Below are positions 16,598 to 25,376 of a stretch of 64,000 nucleotides of DNA, in pieces. The number at the start of each line of letters is the position of its first letter. Positions within the stretch are counted from its first letter, which is position 1. Source of the stretch: Martinezella dioscoreae (GTDB lineage: Bacteria; Pseudomonadota; Alphaproteobacteria; Rhizobiales; Rhizobiaceae); NCBI RefSeq assembly GCF_009176305.1, contig NZ_BLAJ01000001.1, positions 1-64,000 on the forward strand, read 5' to 3'. The notes beneath the pieces are model-generated. The model did no database searches. It was not told where the DNA came from and was given only the letters and a program-made list of their open reading frames with translations. The position numbers and the translations under genes are program-made.

Positions 16598-16848
16598 GAG
16601 AGCATCCTTTCGAGGGGCGGATCTGCGGATCACAGCGCGGCAATCATGGCATCGGTTGATGACAGCATCATTGGCGGCTGCGAGCGGGACGAGCATCTGC
16701 TGCGCTGCAGCAAAGATCAAGGGCCGGATTGTCGCGGTGCGCGCGGAGGGCTGTCAAATAAGTGTCATCGGCCTGATATAAATCCCCGACATTCCCTTAG
16801 GGCTGCACCAGTCGAGGGCTGACACCGAAGCCGGAGGTGATTGATATC

Positions 16849-17832
16849 ATGTCGACGCTCCAGCAGGTCGCCTTTCGCGCCGGTTGTTCGGTCGCGACCG
16901 CCAGCCGGGTGATGAATCGCACCGGTCCGGTCAGCGACGAGATGGTACGGCGCGTGCGCCGGGCGGCGGCAGAGCTTGGCTATCGCGCCGGCAGTCGTAG
17001 CGCCAATGGCCGGCCGGCGATCGGCGTGCTCATTCCCAGCATCACCAATCCGGTTTTCGCAGCTTCGCTCTCGAGTATCCAGAACCGAGCCCTTCACGCG
17101 GGGCATAGCGTGCTGATCGCGCAATCGAACTACGATCCAGCACAGGAGGTCGATGCCGTCGCCTCGCTGCTCCAGCAGCAGCCGACTGGGTTGATCCTCA
17201 CGCTCTGCGATCCCGAACGCAGTCTGGTCCTGTCATCCGCCCTCCCGCCGACCGTGCTGCTCGGAAATCTTCCGACCAGCCGCTTCACAGCTGCGGTCGC
17301 GACCGATAATTTCGGTGCGGGCCGGCACCTGACGGAGCATCTTCTGGGCAAGGGACACCGCCGCATCCTGTTCATATCAGGCCACTTCGCGGCATCGGAT
17401 CGAGCCAAGCTACGCTATCTCGGCTATATCAGGGCGATGGAAGGGGCGGGGCAACAGCCTCTCGATGCCCTGGAGATTTCCTTCGTGAATAGCCTGGAAC
17501 AGCTCGATCTTTCGGATGCCGTTTCCCGGTTCGGTCCGACGGCGATCATTGCCTCCAACGATCTTCTGGCGCTCGGCGTCATGGGCGCGCTCCGGCGTCA
17601 GGGTCTTTCGATCCCGCGCGATATTTCCGTCGCCGGCTTCGACGGGATTTCCCTCGGTTTTCTGGGTGAGGTGTCCCTGACGACGGTGGAAATTCCGGAT
17701 GGAACCATGGGTGCCGCTGCCGCCTCGCTGCTGCTCGATATGGCTGAGAATGCCGCGCCGCCGCGTCATCTGACCGTGCCCTATCGGCTGCGTTTCGGCG
17801 GAACGGTGCGCAATCTCACCCTCCAATCCTGA
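16849..17832 (+). CDS. LacI family transcriptional regulator
   Basis: The N-terminal LacI helix-turn-helix is TLQQVAFRAGCSVATASRVMN (about residues 3-23), followed by the hinge region. From about residue 60 a periplasmic-binding-like sugar domain follows (IGVLIPSITNPVFAASL, then TDNFGAGRHLTEHLLGKGH, and PTAIIASNDLLALGVMGAL). Length 327. ATG 16849 has GGAGG 11 bases upstream; the GTG at 16837 overlaps that ribosome-binding site and is rejected. It diverges from the YWTD protein and is convergent with the ABC operon, so it may sense a sugar handled by one of them. Confidence 0.9.
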   Translation: MSTLQQVAFRAGCSVATASRVMNRTGPVSDEMVRRVRRAAAELGYRAGSRSANGRPAIGVLIPSITNPVFAASLSSIQNRALHAGHSVLIAQSNYDPAQEVDAVASLLQQQPTGLILTLCDPERSLVLSSALPPTVLLGNLPTSRFTAAVATDNFGAGRHLTEHLLGKGHRRILFISGHFAASDRAKLRYLGYIRAMEGAGQQPLDALEISFVNSLEQLDLSDAVSRFGPTAIIASNDLLALGVMGALRRQGLSIPRDISVAGFDGISLGFLGEVSLTTVEIPDGTMGAAAASLLLDMAENAAPPRHLTVPYRLRFGGTVRNLTLQS

Positions 17833-17852
17833 CATACCTTTGCATATGAAAA

Positions 17853-17877
17853 CGCCGCCTCTCGTTAAGAGGCGGCG
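17853..17877 (-). terminator. intrinsic terminator of the ABC operon (possibly bidirectional)
   Basis: A 10-base GC-rich stem, arms CGCCGCCTCT (17853-17862) and AGAGGCGGCG (17868-17877), closes a 5-base loop. On the minus strand it is followed by TTTTCATATG, so it should end the solute-binding-protein transcript. It also lies 20 bases after the LacI stop. Confidence 0.75.
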
Positions 17878-17903
17878 CGGATGTTTCAGATGGGTTCGAA
17901 AGA

Positions 17904-19169
17904 TCAGCTGCGTGGCAGCAGGCCCTCGACGTCGGAAGCGGCGTCGTCGAGTGCTTCCTTCGGCTCTGCCGAGCCATCGACGATGCGCGAGAGGTTGTCG
18001 ACGATAGTCTGCGTGACTTTGACGCCGTTGGAGCCCGGGAAGGCGTACCAGGGAACCATGATCGACATCTGGCTGAGGCCGGCCTGGAACAGCGGGTTCT
18101 TCTTGTAGAAGTCGCCGAGATATTCGGCCGACTTGGCAGCAAGCTCATTGTTCGGAACATAGCCGGTACCGGGAACGACGACAGAGGCGCCATAGGGGCC
18201 AGCGGCAAACTTGGCGAATTTCCAGGCAGCTTCTTCCTTGACCGGATCATGGGTCAGGATGACGACGGCGTTGCCGCCCGTCGGCAGGCGGCCGTTGACC
18301 GGGTCGATCAGCGGCAGCTTGGCGGTGCGCAGGTCGAACTTGGCGCCGACATTCTTGATGGTGTTGACGAGAGCACCGGTCGTCTGGAATTCGAAGCCGA
18401 CCTTGCCGGCTGCAAAGGCCTGTTCGCCGGCAGCCTTGGTGAAGACCGGCATGCCGCCTTCCTTGACGAAGCGCTGGATCAGTTCGACGGCCTTCTGGCC
18501 CTCGGGACCGTTGAAGGCGACCTTCGTCTCGTCGTCGCTCAGCATCTTGCCGCCGGCGCCGAAGAGGAGGGCGGAGAACATCCAGTCGTCACCCTGCCAG
18601 CGGAAGTCCATGCCGTCGACGCCATTGCCGAGCGCCTTGATCTTGCCGGCAAGCGCGATGACCTCGTCCCAGGTCTTCGGCGGGTTGTCCGGGTTGCCGC
18701 CGGCAGCCTTCACCAGGTCGGCGTTGTAATACATGATCGGGTTGGACGTCGCGAAGGCGAGGCCGACCTGCTTGCCCTTGACCTGGGCGAGCTTCAGGAT
18801 CGTGTCCGAAAAGCCTTGCTCGGCCATATTGCCCTCTTTCTTGACGAGGGGACCGAGGTCGACGGCGACATTGCGCTCGTCGATCATGCGCAGGCGGTTG
18901 AGGCCGATGAAGGTGACATCGGGCATCTCGCTGGTGCCGGCCTGGCGCAGGATGGTCTGGATGCCTTCCTCATAGGTGGCCGAAGGAGCGGCGAACTGGA
19001 TCTTGATGTCGGGATTTTCTTCCATGAACTTCTTCGAGATCGTGTCCATCACGTTCTTGAAGAAGCCCGGCATGGGATAGTGAACCGTCAGGGTTGTTTC
19101 GGCGTAGGCCGGGACCGACACGACCATCGAAATGACCGCGGCGGCGAGAATCTGGGTGATATGCTTCAT
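17904..19169 (-). CDS. ABC transporter solute-binding protein, family 1 (sugar/glycerol-phosphate type)
   Basis: This is the periplasmic binding component of the importer encoded by the next three upstream genes. The signal peptide is residues 1-23 (cleavage after AYA). The mature part has the SBP_bac_1 pattern: LTVHYPMPGFFKNVMDTISKKF at the start, TWDEVIALAGKIKALG in the middle, AFAAGKVGFEFQTTGA, and the late WYAFPGSNG. The overall look is near UgpB (glycerol-3-phosphate) and sugar-binding proteins. The 421 residues are normal. It is the last gene of the operon and is followed by a terminator. The true ligand is unknown; the phosphodiesterase at the head of the operon suggests a phosphorylated compound. 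Confidence 0.88.
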   Translation of the reverse strand: MKHITQILAAAVISMVVSVPAYAETTLTVHYPMPGFFKNVMDTISKKFMEENPDIKIQFAAPSATYEEGIQTILRQAGTSEMPDVTFIGLNRLRMIDERNVAVDLGPLVKKEGNMAEQGFSDTILKLAQVKGKQVGLAFATSNPIMYYNADLVKAAGGNPDNPPKTWDEVIALAGKIKALGNGVDGMDFRWQGDDWMFSALLFGAGGKMLSDDETKVAFNGPEGQKAVELIQRFVKEGGMPVFTKAAGEQAFAAGKVGFEFQTTGALVNTIKNVGAKFDLRTAKLPLIDPVNGRLPTGGNAVVILTHDPVKEEAAWKFAKFAAGPYGASVVVPGTGYVPNNELAAKSAEYLGDFYKKNPLFQAGLSQMSIMVPWYAFPGSNGVKVTQTIVDNLSRIVDGSAEPKEALDDAASDVEGLLPRS

Positions 19170-19201
19170 CGCTCGTTCTCCGTTTTCGAATTTCGAACCG
19201 G

Positions 19202-20038
19202 TCAGCCTTTGAGACCGGTCATGGTGATGCCCTCGACGAAACGCTTCTGTGCCAGAAGGAATGCCGCGACGAGGGGAAGGGTGATGATGAGGGTTGCAGC
19301 CATCAGCGCGCCGTAGTCGTCGCCGGCTTCGGCGGCGCGGAAATACATGAGACCCAGCGGCGGCGTGAAATATTCCTGCTTGGTGATGACGATCAGCGGC
19401 CAGTAGAGATCGTTCCAGTGCGCGACCACCGAAAAGATCGCGAAAGCCGTGACTGCCGGCCAGGCATTCGGCACGATGACGCGGGCGACGATGCCGATTT
19501 CAGACATGCCATCGAGGCGGGCGGCGTGGATCAGATCGTCGGGCATGGCGCGGAAGAACTGCAGGAACATGAAGATCGCGAAGACCGAGATCGAGAAGGG
19601 CGCGACCAGGGCGGCGTAGCTGTTCAAGAGCGACAGGCTGTTGAAGCCGACATAGAGCGGCAGCGCCGTCGCATGGATCGGGATCAGCAGGCCGAGCATG
19701 ACCAGCACCATCATCATGCGCGCCGCCGGGAATTTCAGCTTCGCCATGGCATAGGCGCAGGGGATGGCGATCAGCACCTGGAAGAAGAAGATCAGGCCGC
19801 AGACGAAGACGCCGTTGAACAGCAGCGTGCCCATCGAAACCTTGCTCAGCGCCTTGGCGATGTTCTCGACGTAATAGAAATGCGTCGGGATCAGCTTTAG
19901 TGCCGAAGTGAAGATATCGTCCTGCGCCTTGCCGGCGGTCGAGATCATGAAGATGTAGGGCGCGAGGAAGACGAGCGAGCCCAGGATCAGCAGAGAGAGG
20001 CGCAGGATGCGGCCGGGAGTGTAGCCTGTCGAGGTCAT
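19202..20038 (-). CDS. carbohydrate ABC transporter permease (MalG-like)
   Basis: This is an inner-membrane permease with about six helices. The EAA loop (DGMSEIGIVARVIVPNAWPA, about residues 180-200) is the contact to the ATPase and marks the BPD_transp_1 family. Length 278 is typical of MalG/UgpE. Its start overlaps the stop of the partner permease by four bases (ATGA), which indicates translational coupling. Confidence 0.92.
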   Translation of the reverse strand: MTSTGYTPGRILRLSLLILGSLVFLAPYIFMISTAGKAQDDIFTSALKLIPTHFYYVENIAKALSKVSMGTLLFNGVFVCGLIFFFQVLIAIPCAYAMAKLKFPAARMMMVLVMLGLLIPIHATALPLYVGFNSLSLLNSYAALVAPFSISVFAIFMFLQFFRAMPDDLIHAARLDGMSEIGIVARVIVPNAWPAVTAFAIFSVVAHWNDLYWPLIVITKQEYFTPPLGLMYFRAAEAGDDYGALMAATLIITLPLVAAFLLAQKRFVEGITMTGLKG

Positions 20039-20958
20039 GTGTAATGCACCTGCCGGTCTTGGACGCGATATTGCAGGAAGGTCAGCACCACGAGGATAGC
20101 GAGAAACACCGTGGTCATTGCCGAGGCATAACCGACGCGGAGATAGACGAAGCCTTCCTGGTAGATGGTGAAGAGCAGGACTTCGGAGGCATGGTTCGGG
20201 CCGCCGTCGGTCAGGGCCTTTACGGTGTCGAAGACCTTCACCGCATTGATGATGCTGATTGTGGTCACAAACAGCGTCGTCGGCCCGAGCATCGGGCAGG
20301 TGACGAGCCAGAAGCGGTCCCAGGCCGATTTCGCACCATCGACTTCGGCTGCGGCGTAGAGTTCACGCGGGATGGCGGTGAGGCCTGCGAGAAACAGCAC
20401 CATGTTGAAGCCGACCGATTGCCACACGCCGATGATCGACAGGCTGTAGAGCGCGGTCGCCGAGGCGCCAAGCCAGTTAGGGCCACGCACGCCGATCTCG
20501 CCGAGCAGCGCGTTGATCGGGCCGATCGTCGGATGGAAGAGATATTGCCAGACGGTCGCCATCGCGACGATCAGCGAGGCGACGGGCAGGAAATAGGCCG
20601 TGCGGAAGAAGCTGCGGCCGATGCCTTCGCTCTCGATCAGCAACGCGACGCCGAGGCCGAGCACGATCGAGACGGGTGCCACGATGGCGGTGTAGGTCGC
20701 CGTGTTCCAGAGCGATTTCTGGAAGGCGCGGTCGCGAAGCAGATGCGCGTAGTTCTCAAAAGCCACGAAACGCAGGCTCTTGTCGCCGAGCTGGAAATCC
20801 GTGAAGCCGAGTACGACGACGGCGACGATCGGCACGATGATGAAGAGCACGATCAGGATGATGGCGGGCAGAGCGAAGAGGAGAGCCGTACGGGCCTCGC
20901 TGCGTTCGCGTGCCGCGGCCGCCTGCATCGGCAGGGAGGTGGCAGCGATGCTAGCCAT
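20035..20958 (-). CDS. sugar ABC transporter permease (MalF/UgpA-like)
   Basis: This is the partner permease, with about six membrane helices and the EAA loop AAEVDGAKSAWDRFWLVTCPMLGPT. Length is 307 from the ATG at 20958, chosen because GGGAGAAGG lies just upstream; the ATG at 20979 would lie deeper inside the ATPase gene. The start overlaps the end of the ATPase gene by 8 bases. Confidence 0.9.
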   Translation of the reverse strand: MASIAATSLPMQAAAARERSEARTALLFALPAIILIVLFIIVPIVAVVVLGFTDFQLGDKSLRFVAFENYAHLLRDRAFQKSLWNTATYTAIVAPVSIVLGLGVALLIESEGIGRSFFRTAYFLPVASLIVAMATVWQYLFHPTIGPINALLGEIGVRGPNWLGASATALYSLSIIGVWQSVGFNMVLFLAGLTAIPRELYAAAEVDGAKSAWDRFWLVTCPMLGPTTLFVTTISIINAVKVFDTVKALTDGGPNHASEVLLFTIYQEGFVYLRVGYASAMTTVFLAILVVLTFLQYRVQDRQVHYT

Positions 20959-22114
20959 GCGCCTTCTCCCGCGTGGCATCGACCGTCGTCGGGCTCGCGC
21001 GCAAACGGCGGCCGTCTTCGGCGAAGACCAAGGCTTGCTCGGCCGTGAGCGTCAGCGCAACCGGCGCACCGGCGGATAGACCGGCGACTTCTGCCGGTGC
21101 GAGCTTGACGACCATGGTTTCGCCGATGGCGTCGAGCTTGGCATAGAGGATGACTTCCGAGCCTAGGAATTCCATGCGCTCGATATGGGCGGCGAGCGCA
21201 TCCTGGCGGTCCTGGGAGAGCTGGACGAATTCCGGGCGAATGCCGAGGGTCACATTCCTGCCGGCAAAGCTGCTGTCGTCGAGCGCCAGCCGGATGCCGC
21301 CGAAGGCGACGGTGCCGTTTTCGGCGAGCGCCGGCAGCAGATTGATGCGCGGCTGTCCGACAAAACGGGCGACTTCCACATGAGCCGGGTCGTCATAGAT
21401 CGTTTGCGGCGAGGCGATCTGCAGCAATTGCCCGCCGATCATGACGGCGACGCGGTCGGCCATCGACAGCGCCTCGGCCTGATCGTGAGTGACGTAGACC
21501 GTGGGAACACCGGCGCGGCGATGCAGATCGACGATCTCACCGCGGGCATGGACACGCAGATTGGCGTCGAGATTGGAAAGCGGCTCGTCCATGAGGAAGA
21601 CGGCGGGACGGCGGACCATGGCGCGGGCCAGCGCCACGCGCTGGCGCTGGCCGCCCGACATCTGGCCCGGCTTGCGATCGAGCAGGTGATCGATCTTCAG
21701 CGAGACGGCCATGTCGCGGACATCGCGGATGATGCCGGCGCGAGCCGCGCGCTGGCCGGGGATGAGCGAGCCGATGAAGGGGAGGCGCTGGACGCGCGAC
21801 AGGCGGCGCATGGCGAGCGGCACGGCAATGTTTTCCGAGGCCGTCAGGTGCGGATAGAGAGCGTAGGACTGGAAGACCATGGCGATGTTGCGATCGGCAG
21901 CTGCAACGCCGGAAACGTCGCTGCTGCCGAGGATGATTTCGCCGCTGTCGGCATGGTCGAGACCGGCGAGGATGCGCAAGAGCGTGCTCTTGCCGCAGCC
22001 CGAGGGGCCGACGAGGGCGATGAATTCGCCGGGCTGGACGTCGAGATCGACGCCCTTGAGGATGGCGTTGCCGCCGAAGGATTTGGCGATGCCGCGAAGC
22101 GAGAGTGCGCTCAT
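20951..22114 (-). CDS. ABC transporter ATP-binding protein (MalK/UgpC-like)
   Basis: This is the ATPase of the importer. Walker A is GPSGCGKST (residues 36-44), Q-loop [10 protein letters not shown], signature [15 protein letters not shown], Walker [13 protein letters not shown], and switch histidine YVTHDQ. The C-terminal TOBE domain (about 250-365) is MalK-like. The helical domain carries an insertion of about 18 residues (about 104-125, rich in Arg, around [10 protein letters not shown]) relative to E. coli MalK as I recall it. Length 387. It overlaps the phosphodiesterase stop by four bases. Confidence 0.92.
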   Translation of the reverse strand: MSALSLRGIAKSFGGNAILKGVDLDVQPGEFIALVGPSGCGKSTLLRILAGLDHADSGEIILGSSDVSGVAAADRNIAMVFQSYALYPHLTASENIAVPLAMRRLSRVQRLPFIGSLIPGQRAARAGIIRDVRDMAVSLKIDHLLDRKPGQMSGGQRQRVALARAMVRRPAVFLMDEPLSNLDANLRVHARGEIVDLHRRAGVPTVYVTHDQAEALSMADRVAVMIGGQLLQIASPQTIYDDPAHVEVARFVGQPRINLLPALAENGTVAFGGIRLALDDSSFAGRNVTLGIRPEFVQLSQDRQDALAAHIERMEFLGSEVILYAKLDAIGETMVVKLAPAEVAGLSAGAPVALTLTAEQALVFAEDGRRLRASPTTVDATREKAHG

Positions 22115-22944
22115 TCGGTCGGCTCCTTTGCCTTGGGGGCGGCCTGCGGATAGACTTCCATGACAACATCATCGAGGAAGTAGGCAGTCATGCCGGGTAC
22201 GGCGACGAGCTCCGTAGAGACCGTTTCGCTAAGTTCATGGATCGCTGCGCCGATCAGCCGTTCGCCGGGCATTTCGCGTTCCATCTTGTCGAGGATGAAG
22301 GCGCCGGGCGGTGCCCATACCAGGTTGGTGTCATTGAAGCGGCCTTCCCAGGTCCAGTGCAGGTGGCCGCTGCCGAAGAGGGCGACGTCGTGGGCCGCGA
22401 TCAGATCGTAGAGACGGCGGCGCTGGGCCGGGCGCACGCTCCAGTAACCGGTATCGCCCTCATCGGGCGCATCAACGAAGAGCGGCTTGTGGGCGAAAAG
22501 GGCAATGCGACGCTCGCCACGGCTTTCGAGTATCTCCTGCAGCCAGTCGAACTGCTTCTGCTCCTCGGCATCCTCGACGCCCATGAGCAGGCTGTTGAGG
22601 CCGATCAGCCGCCAGTTGCCGACATCCTTCGCCCAATAATCCGGGCCGACGAGGCGGCGCCAGCGGTCCAGCCGTTCGGGATTGACGGGCTGATAGGAGC
22701 CGGGCAGGTGGCCGACATCGTGGTTGCCGGGGACGATGAGCATTGGCACGGAGACCTGCCGCATCATCTCCATGGAGAAGACGAGATCTTCATCCCTATC
22801 GGCGCCGTCAACGCTGAGATCGCCGGTATGAACGACGAGATCGGCGCCGCTTGCCTCGATCCATTTCGCCAGCGGCTCCCAATTGCCGTTGAAATGTGGC
22901 TTGTTGGGGCTCAAATGGGTGTCGGTGATCTGGATGATCTTCAC
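22111..22944 (-). CDS. metallophosphoesterase/phosphodiesterase at the head of the ABC operon
   Basis: This is a calcineurin-like phosphoesterase close to the CpdA/GpdQ (class III phosphodiesterase) group. The metal motifs are in order: DTHLSP (D-x-H, residues 7-9), HTGDLSVDG (GD), PGNHDVG (GNHD), a later FAHKPLF, and GSGHLHWTW (GHxH). Length 277, no signal peptide, so cytoplasmic. It is the first gene of the operon and overlaps the ATPase (ATGA). A reasonable model is that the importer brings in a phosphodiester (for example a glycerophosphodiester) which this enzyme splits; cyclic-nucleotide cleavage is an alternative. Confidence 0.85.
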   Translation of the reverse strand: MKIIQITDTHLSPNKPHFNGNWEPLAKWIEASGADLVVHTGDLSVDGADRDEDLVFSMEMMRQVSVPMLIVPGNHDVGHLPGSYQPVNPERLDRWRRLVGPDYWAKDVGNWRLIGLNSLLMGVEDAEEQKQFDWLQEILESRGERRIALFAHKPLFVDAPDEGDTGYWSVRPAQRRRLYDLIAAHDVALFGSGHLHWTWEGRFNDTNLVWAPPGAFILDKMEREMPGERLIGAAIHELSETVSTELVAVPGMTAYFLDDVVMEVYPQAAPKAKEPTE

Positions 22945-23075
22945 GGCGCTTCTCCGAGGTCTTCAGAATGGTGCGCCTGTGGAAGGGATTGCCTTCAAAT
23001 GGGCGCGTCTATGCGCTCTCTTTAGAAGGCGCCCATGTCAGTCAGGTAACAGGTCTTTTCAGCTGTTTTTCAGTT

Positions 23076-23097
23076 TTGTCATATCGCCGTCAAATGG
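23076..23097 (+). promoter_or_regulatory. PHO-box-like direct repeat (weak)
   Basis: Two 11-base units, TTGTCATATCG and CCGTCAAATGG, resemble the PhoB consensus CTGTCAT with an 11-base period. They lie between the ABC operon (leaving leftward) and slyX (rightward). Orientation points to slyX, not to the operon, and no good -10 follows at the usual distance. Low confidence. Confidence 0.22.
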
Positions 23098-23178
23098 CGC
23101 CGCCTTTCGCTTCGTGCCAAATGGAAGCACTGTACGCGGCGATGTCGGTGCTATAGATCGTTGCGAAAGGGGTCCGAT

Positions 23179-23388
23179 ATGTCATACGAAGAGAGCCGCA
23201 TCACCAAACTCGAGGAGATGGTCGCTCATCAGGCCAAGACGATCGAGGAACTGTCCGACCAGATTGCCGAGCAATGGAAGGTCGTCGAACAGACCAGGCA
23301 GAAGCTCGACCGGCTGACCGAGCGGTTTTTGACGCTGGAGGAACAATCGCTCGAAGCGCCGGCCATTACCAAGCCGCCGCATTACTGA
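23179..23388 (+). CDS. slyX: SlyX family protein
   Basis: This is a small coiled-coil protein of 69 residues. ITKLEEMVAHQAKTIEELSDQI shows a heptad pattern, and the ending KPPHY is the SlyX hallmark. The ATG at 23179 has AAAGGGG 6 bases upstream; the TTG at 23161 overlaps that site and is rejected. In E. coli slyX is next to the slyD prolyl isomerase gene and its function is unknown; here it stands alone. Confidence 0.88.
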   Translation: MSYEESRITKLEEMVAHQAKTIEELSDQIAEQWKVVEQTRQKLDRLTERFLTLEEQSLEAPAITKPPHY

Positions 23389-23508
23389 ATCAGGTCACCG
23401 CGTCATTCACGTTTCGGTGTTACACGCGGGCGTGTGTAACAAAAGAGCCTGTCTTCCCGTATTTCTTTGTGACCGGAGCATTTGCATCGCGGTCGAGAGG
23501 AAATCACC

Positions 23509-24258
23509 ATGAAGATTTTATCGACGGACATGATCCGATTCCGTTCAGCACGCTTTGTTCGCTTCGCCGGCCTGACAGCGGCAGTATTGCTTGGCGGCGT
23601 TGCGCTGCAATTTGTCGGCCGTGCTTCGGCCGAGGACGCGCGTGTCATTCCCGCACCGAGCATGGACGAGAAGGCAGCCTCTGCCAACACGGAGACGGCG
23701 GTGCTTGCCGGCGGCTGTTTCTGGGGCGTGCAGGGCGTCTTCCAGCACGTCAATGGCGTCATCAGCGCGACGTCAGGCTATACCGGTGGCAGCAAGGATG
23801 CGGCGCATTATGAAATGGTGAGCGGTGGCGATACCGGCCATGCCGAATCCGTGCGCATCGTTTTCGATCCGCACAAGATCAGCTACGGCCATCTGCTGCA
23901 GATCTATTTCTCAGTGGCACATGATCCGACGGAGCTGAACTATCAGGGGCCGGATACCGGGACGCAATATCGCTCGGCGATTTTCCCGACCAGCCAGTCA
24001 CAGGCCGATATTGCCAAGGCCTATATCGATCAGCTCAACCATGCCAAGGTCTTCGACGCCATGATCGTCACCAAGATCGAGCCGGCGCGGCAATTCTATG
24101 CCGCCGAGAGCTATCATCAGGATTTCCTGACGACGCATCCGACGTATCCGTACATCGTCATCAACGATCTGCCGAAGATTAAGAACCTCGAGCATCTCTT
24201 TCCTAGGGATTATCGCCCCGACCCGGTTCTGGTGACCGCGAGCGCCGGCGCGAACTGA
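23509..24258 (+). CDS. msrA: peptide-methionine (S)-S-oxide reductase MsrA, exported form
   Basis: This enzyme reduces methionine-S-sulfoxide in proteins. The catalytic motif GGCFWG is at about residues 70-75, and the later DPTELNYQGPDTGTQYRSAIF segment (about 138-158) is the MsrA core. The N terminus (Arg-rich, then a hydrophobic run to AVLLGG and AEDAR) looks like a signal peptide, so this copy probably works in the periplasm. GAGAGGAAA precedes ATG 23509; the TTG at 23482 is rejected. Length 249. Confidence 0.93.
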   Translation: MKILSTDMIRFRSARFVRFAGLTAAVLLGGVALQFVGRASAEDARVIPAPSMDEKAASANTETAVLAGGCFWGVQGVFQHVNGVISATSGYTGGSKDAAHYEMVSGGDTGHAESVRIVFDPHKISYGHLLQIYFSVAHDPTELNYQGPDTGTQYRSAIFPTSQSQADIAKAYIDQLNHAKVFDAMIVTKIEPARQFYAAESYHQDFLTTHPTYPYIVINDLPKIKNLEHLFPRDYRPDPVLVTASAGAN

Positions 24259-24276
24259 CCGATAGCCGATGAGCTA

Positions 24277-24299
24277 ACCGGCGAGCGATGCCCGCCGGT
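24277..24299. terminator. possible msrA terminator hairpin
   Basis: Arms ACCGGCG (24277-24283) and CGCCGGT (24293-24299) have a 9-base loop and lie 19 bases after the msrA stop. There is no T-run. Weak call. Confidence 0.35.
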
Positions 24300-24388
24300 C
24301 ACGGCCGCCTTGCAAGAAATGCTCATTACTCTCAGCGCGTCTGGTGTATTGCTGCGCCACCTGACATTCATCGAGAGTGCGCTTCGCC

Positions 24389-25312
24389 ATGATCGTCCGC
24401 GACCGGCCGAATCTTTTCCAGCTTTTCTTCATCCTTCGTGGGTCGATCATCCGGCGTATCCTGCCGCAGATCATTGCCATCTTTCTGCTGTCAGCATTGA
24501 TCGTCTGGGGCCATGAGGAGCGGCCGAACCTCATCGTCTCCTTCAACGGCTCGGCGCTATCGCTGCTCGGTATCGCGCTTTCGATCTTCCTCGGTTTTCG
24601 CAACAATGCCTGCTACGACCGTTGGTGGGAGGGGCGGCGCGACTGGGGGCAGCTCGTCCATCTCGCGCGTGGCTTCGCCCGGCAGACGTTGGTGCTGGAG
24701 AGTGCAGGGGAGGCCGGCATCGAAGCGCGCAAGGACCTGCTGCGCCTGACGATGGCCTTCGCGCAGGCGCTGGTCTGTCTTCTGCGGCCCGGCAGCGACG
24801 AGGGCAAGGTGTTTCGCCTGCTTGCTCCGAGCGAGGCGGAGTTTTACCATGCGGCCCGCAACAAGCCCGATCTCATTCTGCGCCTCATGTCTGCCGATCT
24901 GGCGCGATTGAAGGCACTGGGCACGATTTCGGATATCCAGTACCAGATGCTGGATATCACGATCGGCCAGATGGGTGCGGCCCAGGCGGCTTGCGAGCGG
25001 CTGCGCAATACGCCGCTGCCCTTTGGCTACACGCTGCTTCTGCATCGCACCGCCTATCTCTTCTGTTTCCTGCTTCCCTTCGGTTATGTCGATACGCTCG
25101 GCTGGGGGTCGCCCTTCGTGACCGCCCTGATCGCCTATACCTTCTTTGGCCTGGATGCGCTGGGCGACGAGCTGGAAGACCCTTTCGGCCATCGCCCCAA
25201 TGCGCTCGCCATCGGTGCGCTTGCGGATACGATCGAGATCGATCTGCGCGAAGCGCTGGGAGAAACCGACCTGCCGCCGCTGCCGCAGCCCAAGGACTTT
25301 CTGCTGATGTGA
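24389..25312 (+). CDS. bestrophin family (UPF0187) membrane protein
   Basis: This is an inner-membrane protein related to bestrophin anion channels; bacterial members form pentameric channels. Family features are NLFQLFFILRGSIIRRI at the N terminus, then two hydrophobic helices, FRNNACYDRWWEGRRDWGQL (about residues 72-91), PFGYTLLLHRT, and the late FFGLDALGDELEDPFG segment. Length 307 is typical. ATG 24389 is preferred over the GTG at 24377. Physiological ion unknown. Confidence 0.9.
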   Translation: MIVRDRPNLFQLFFILRGSIIRRILPQIIAIFLLSALIVWGHEERPNLIVSFNGSALSLLGIALSIFLGFRNNACYDRWWEGRRDWGQLVHLARGFARQTLVLESAGEAGIEARKDLLRLTMAFAQALVCLLRPGSDEGKVFRLLAPSEAEFYHAARNKPDLILRLMSADLARLKALGTISDIQYQMLDITIGQMGAAQAACERLRNTPLPFGYTLLLHRTAYLFCFLLPFGYVDTLGWGSPFVTALIAYTFFGLDALGDELEDPFGHRPNALAIGALADTIEIDLREALGETDLPPLPQPKDFLLM

Positions 25313-25376
25313 AAATCGGCAAAAAATATTCTTTGGGCGATGGAATAGAATCCGGAGTGCTTCCGTATATAGGTGT

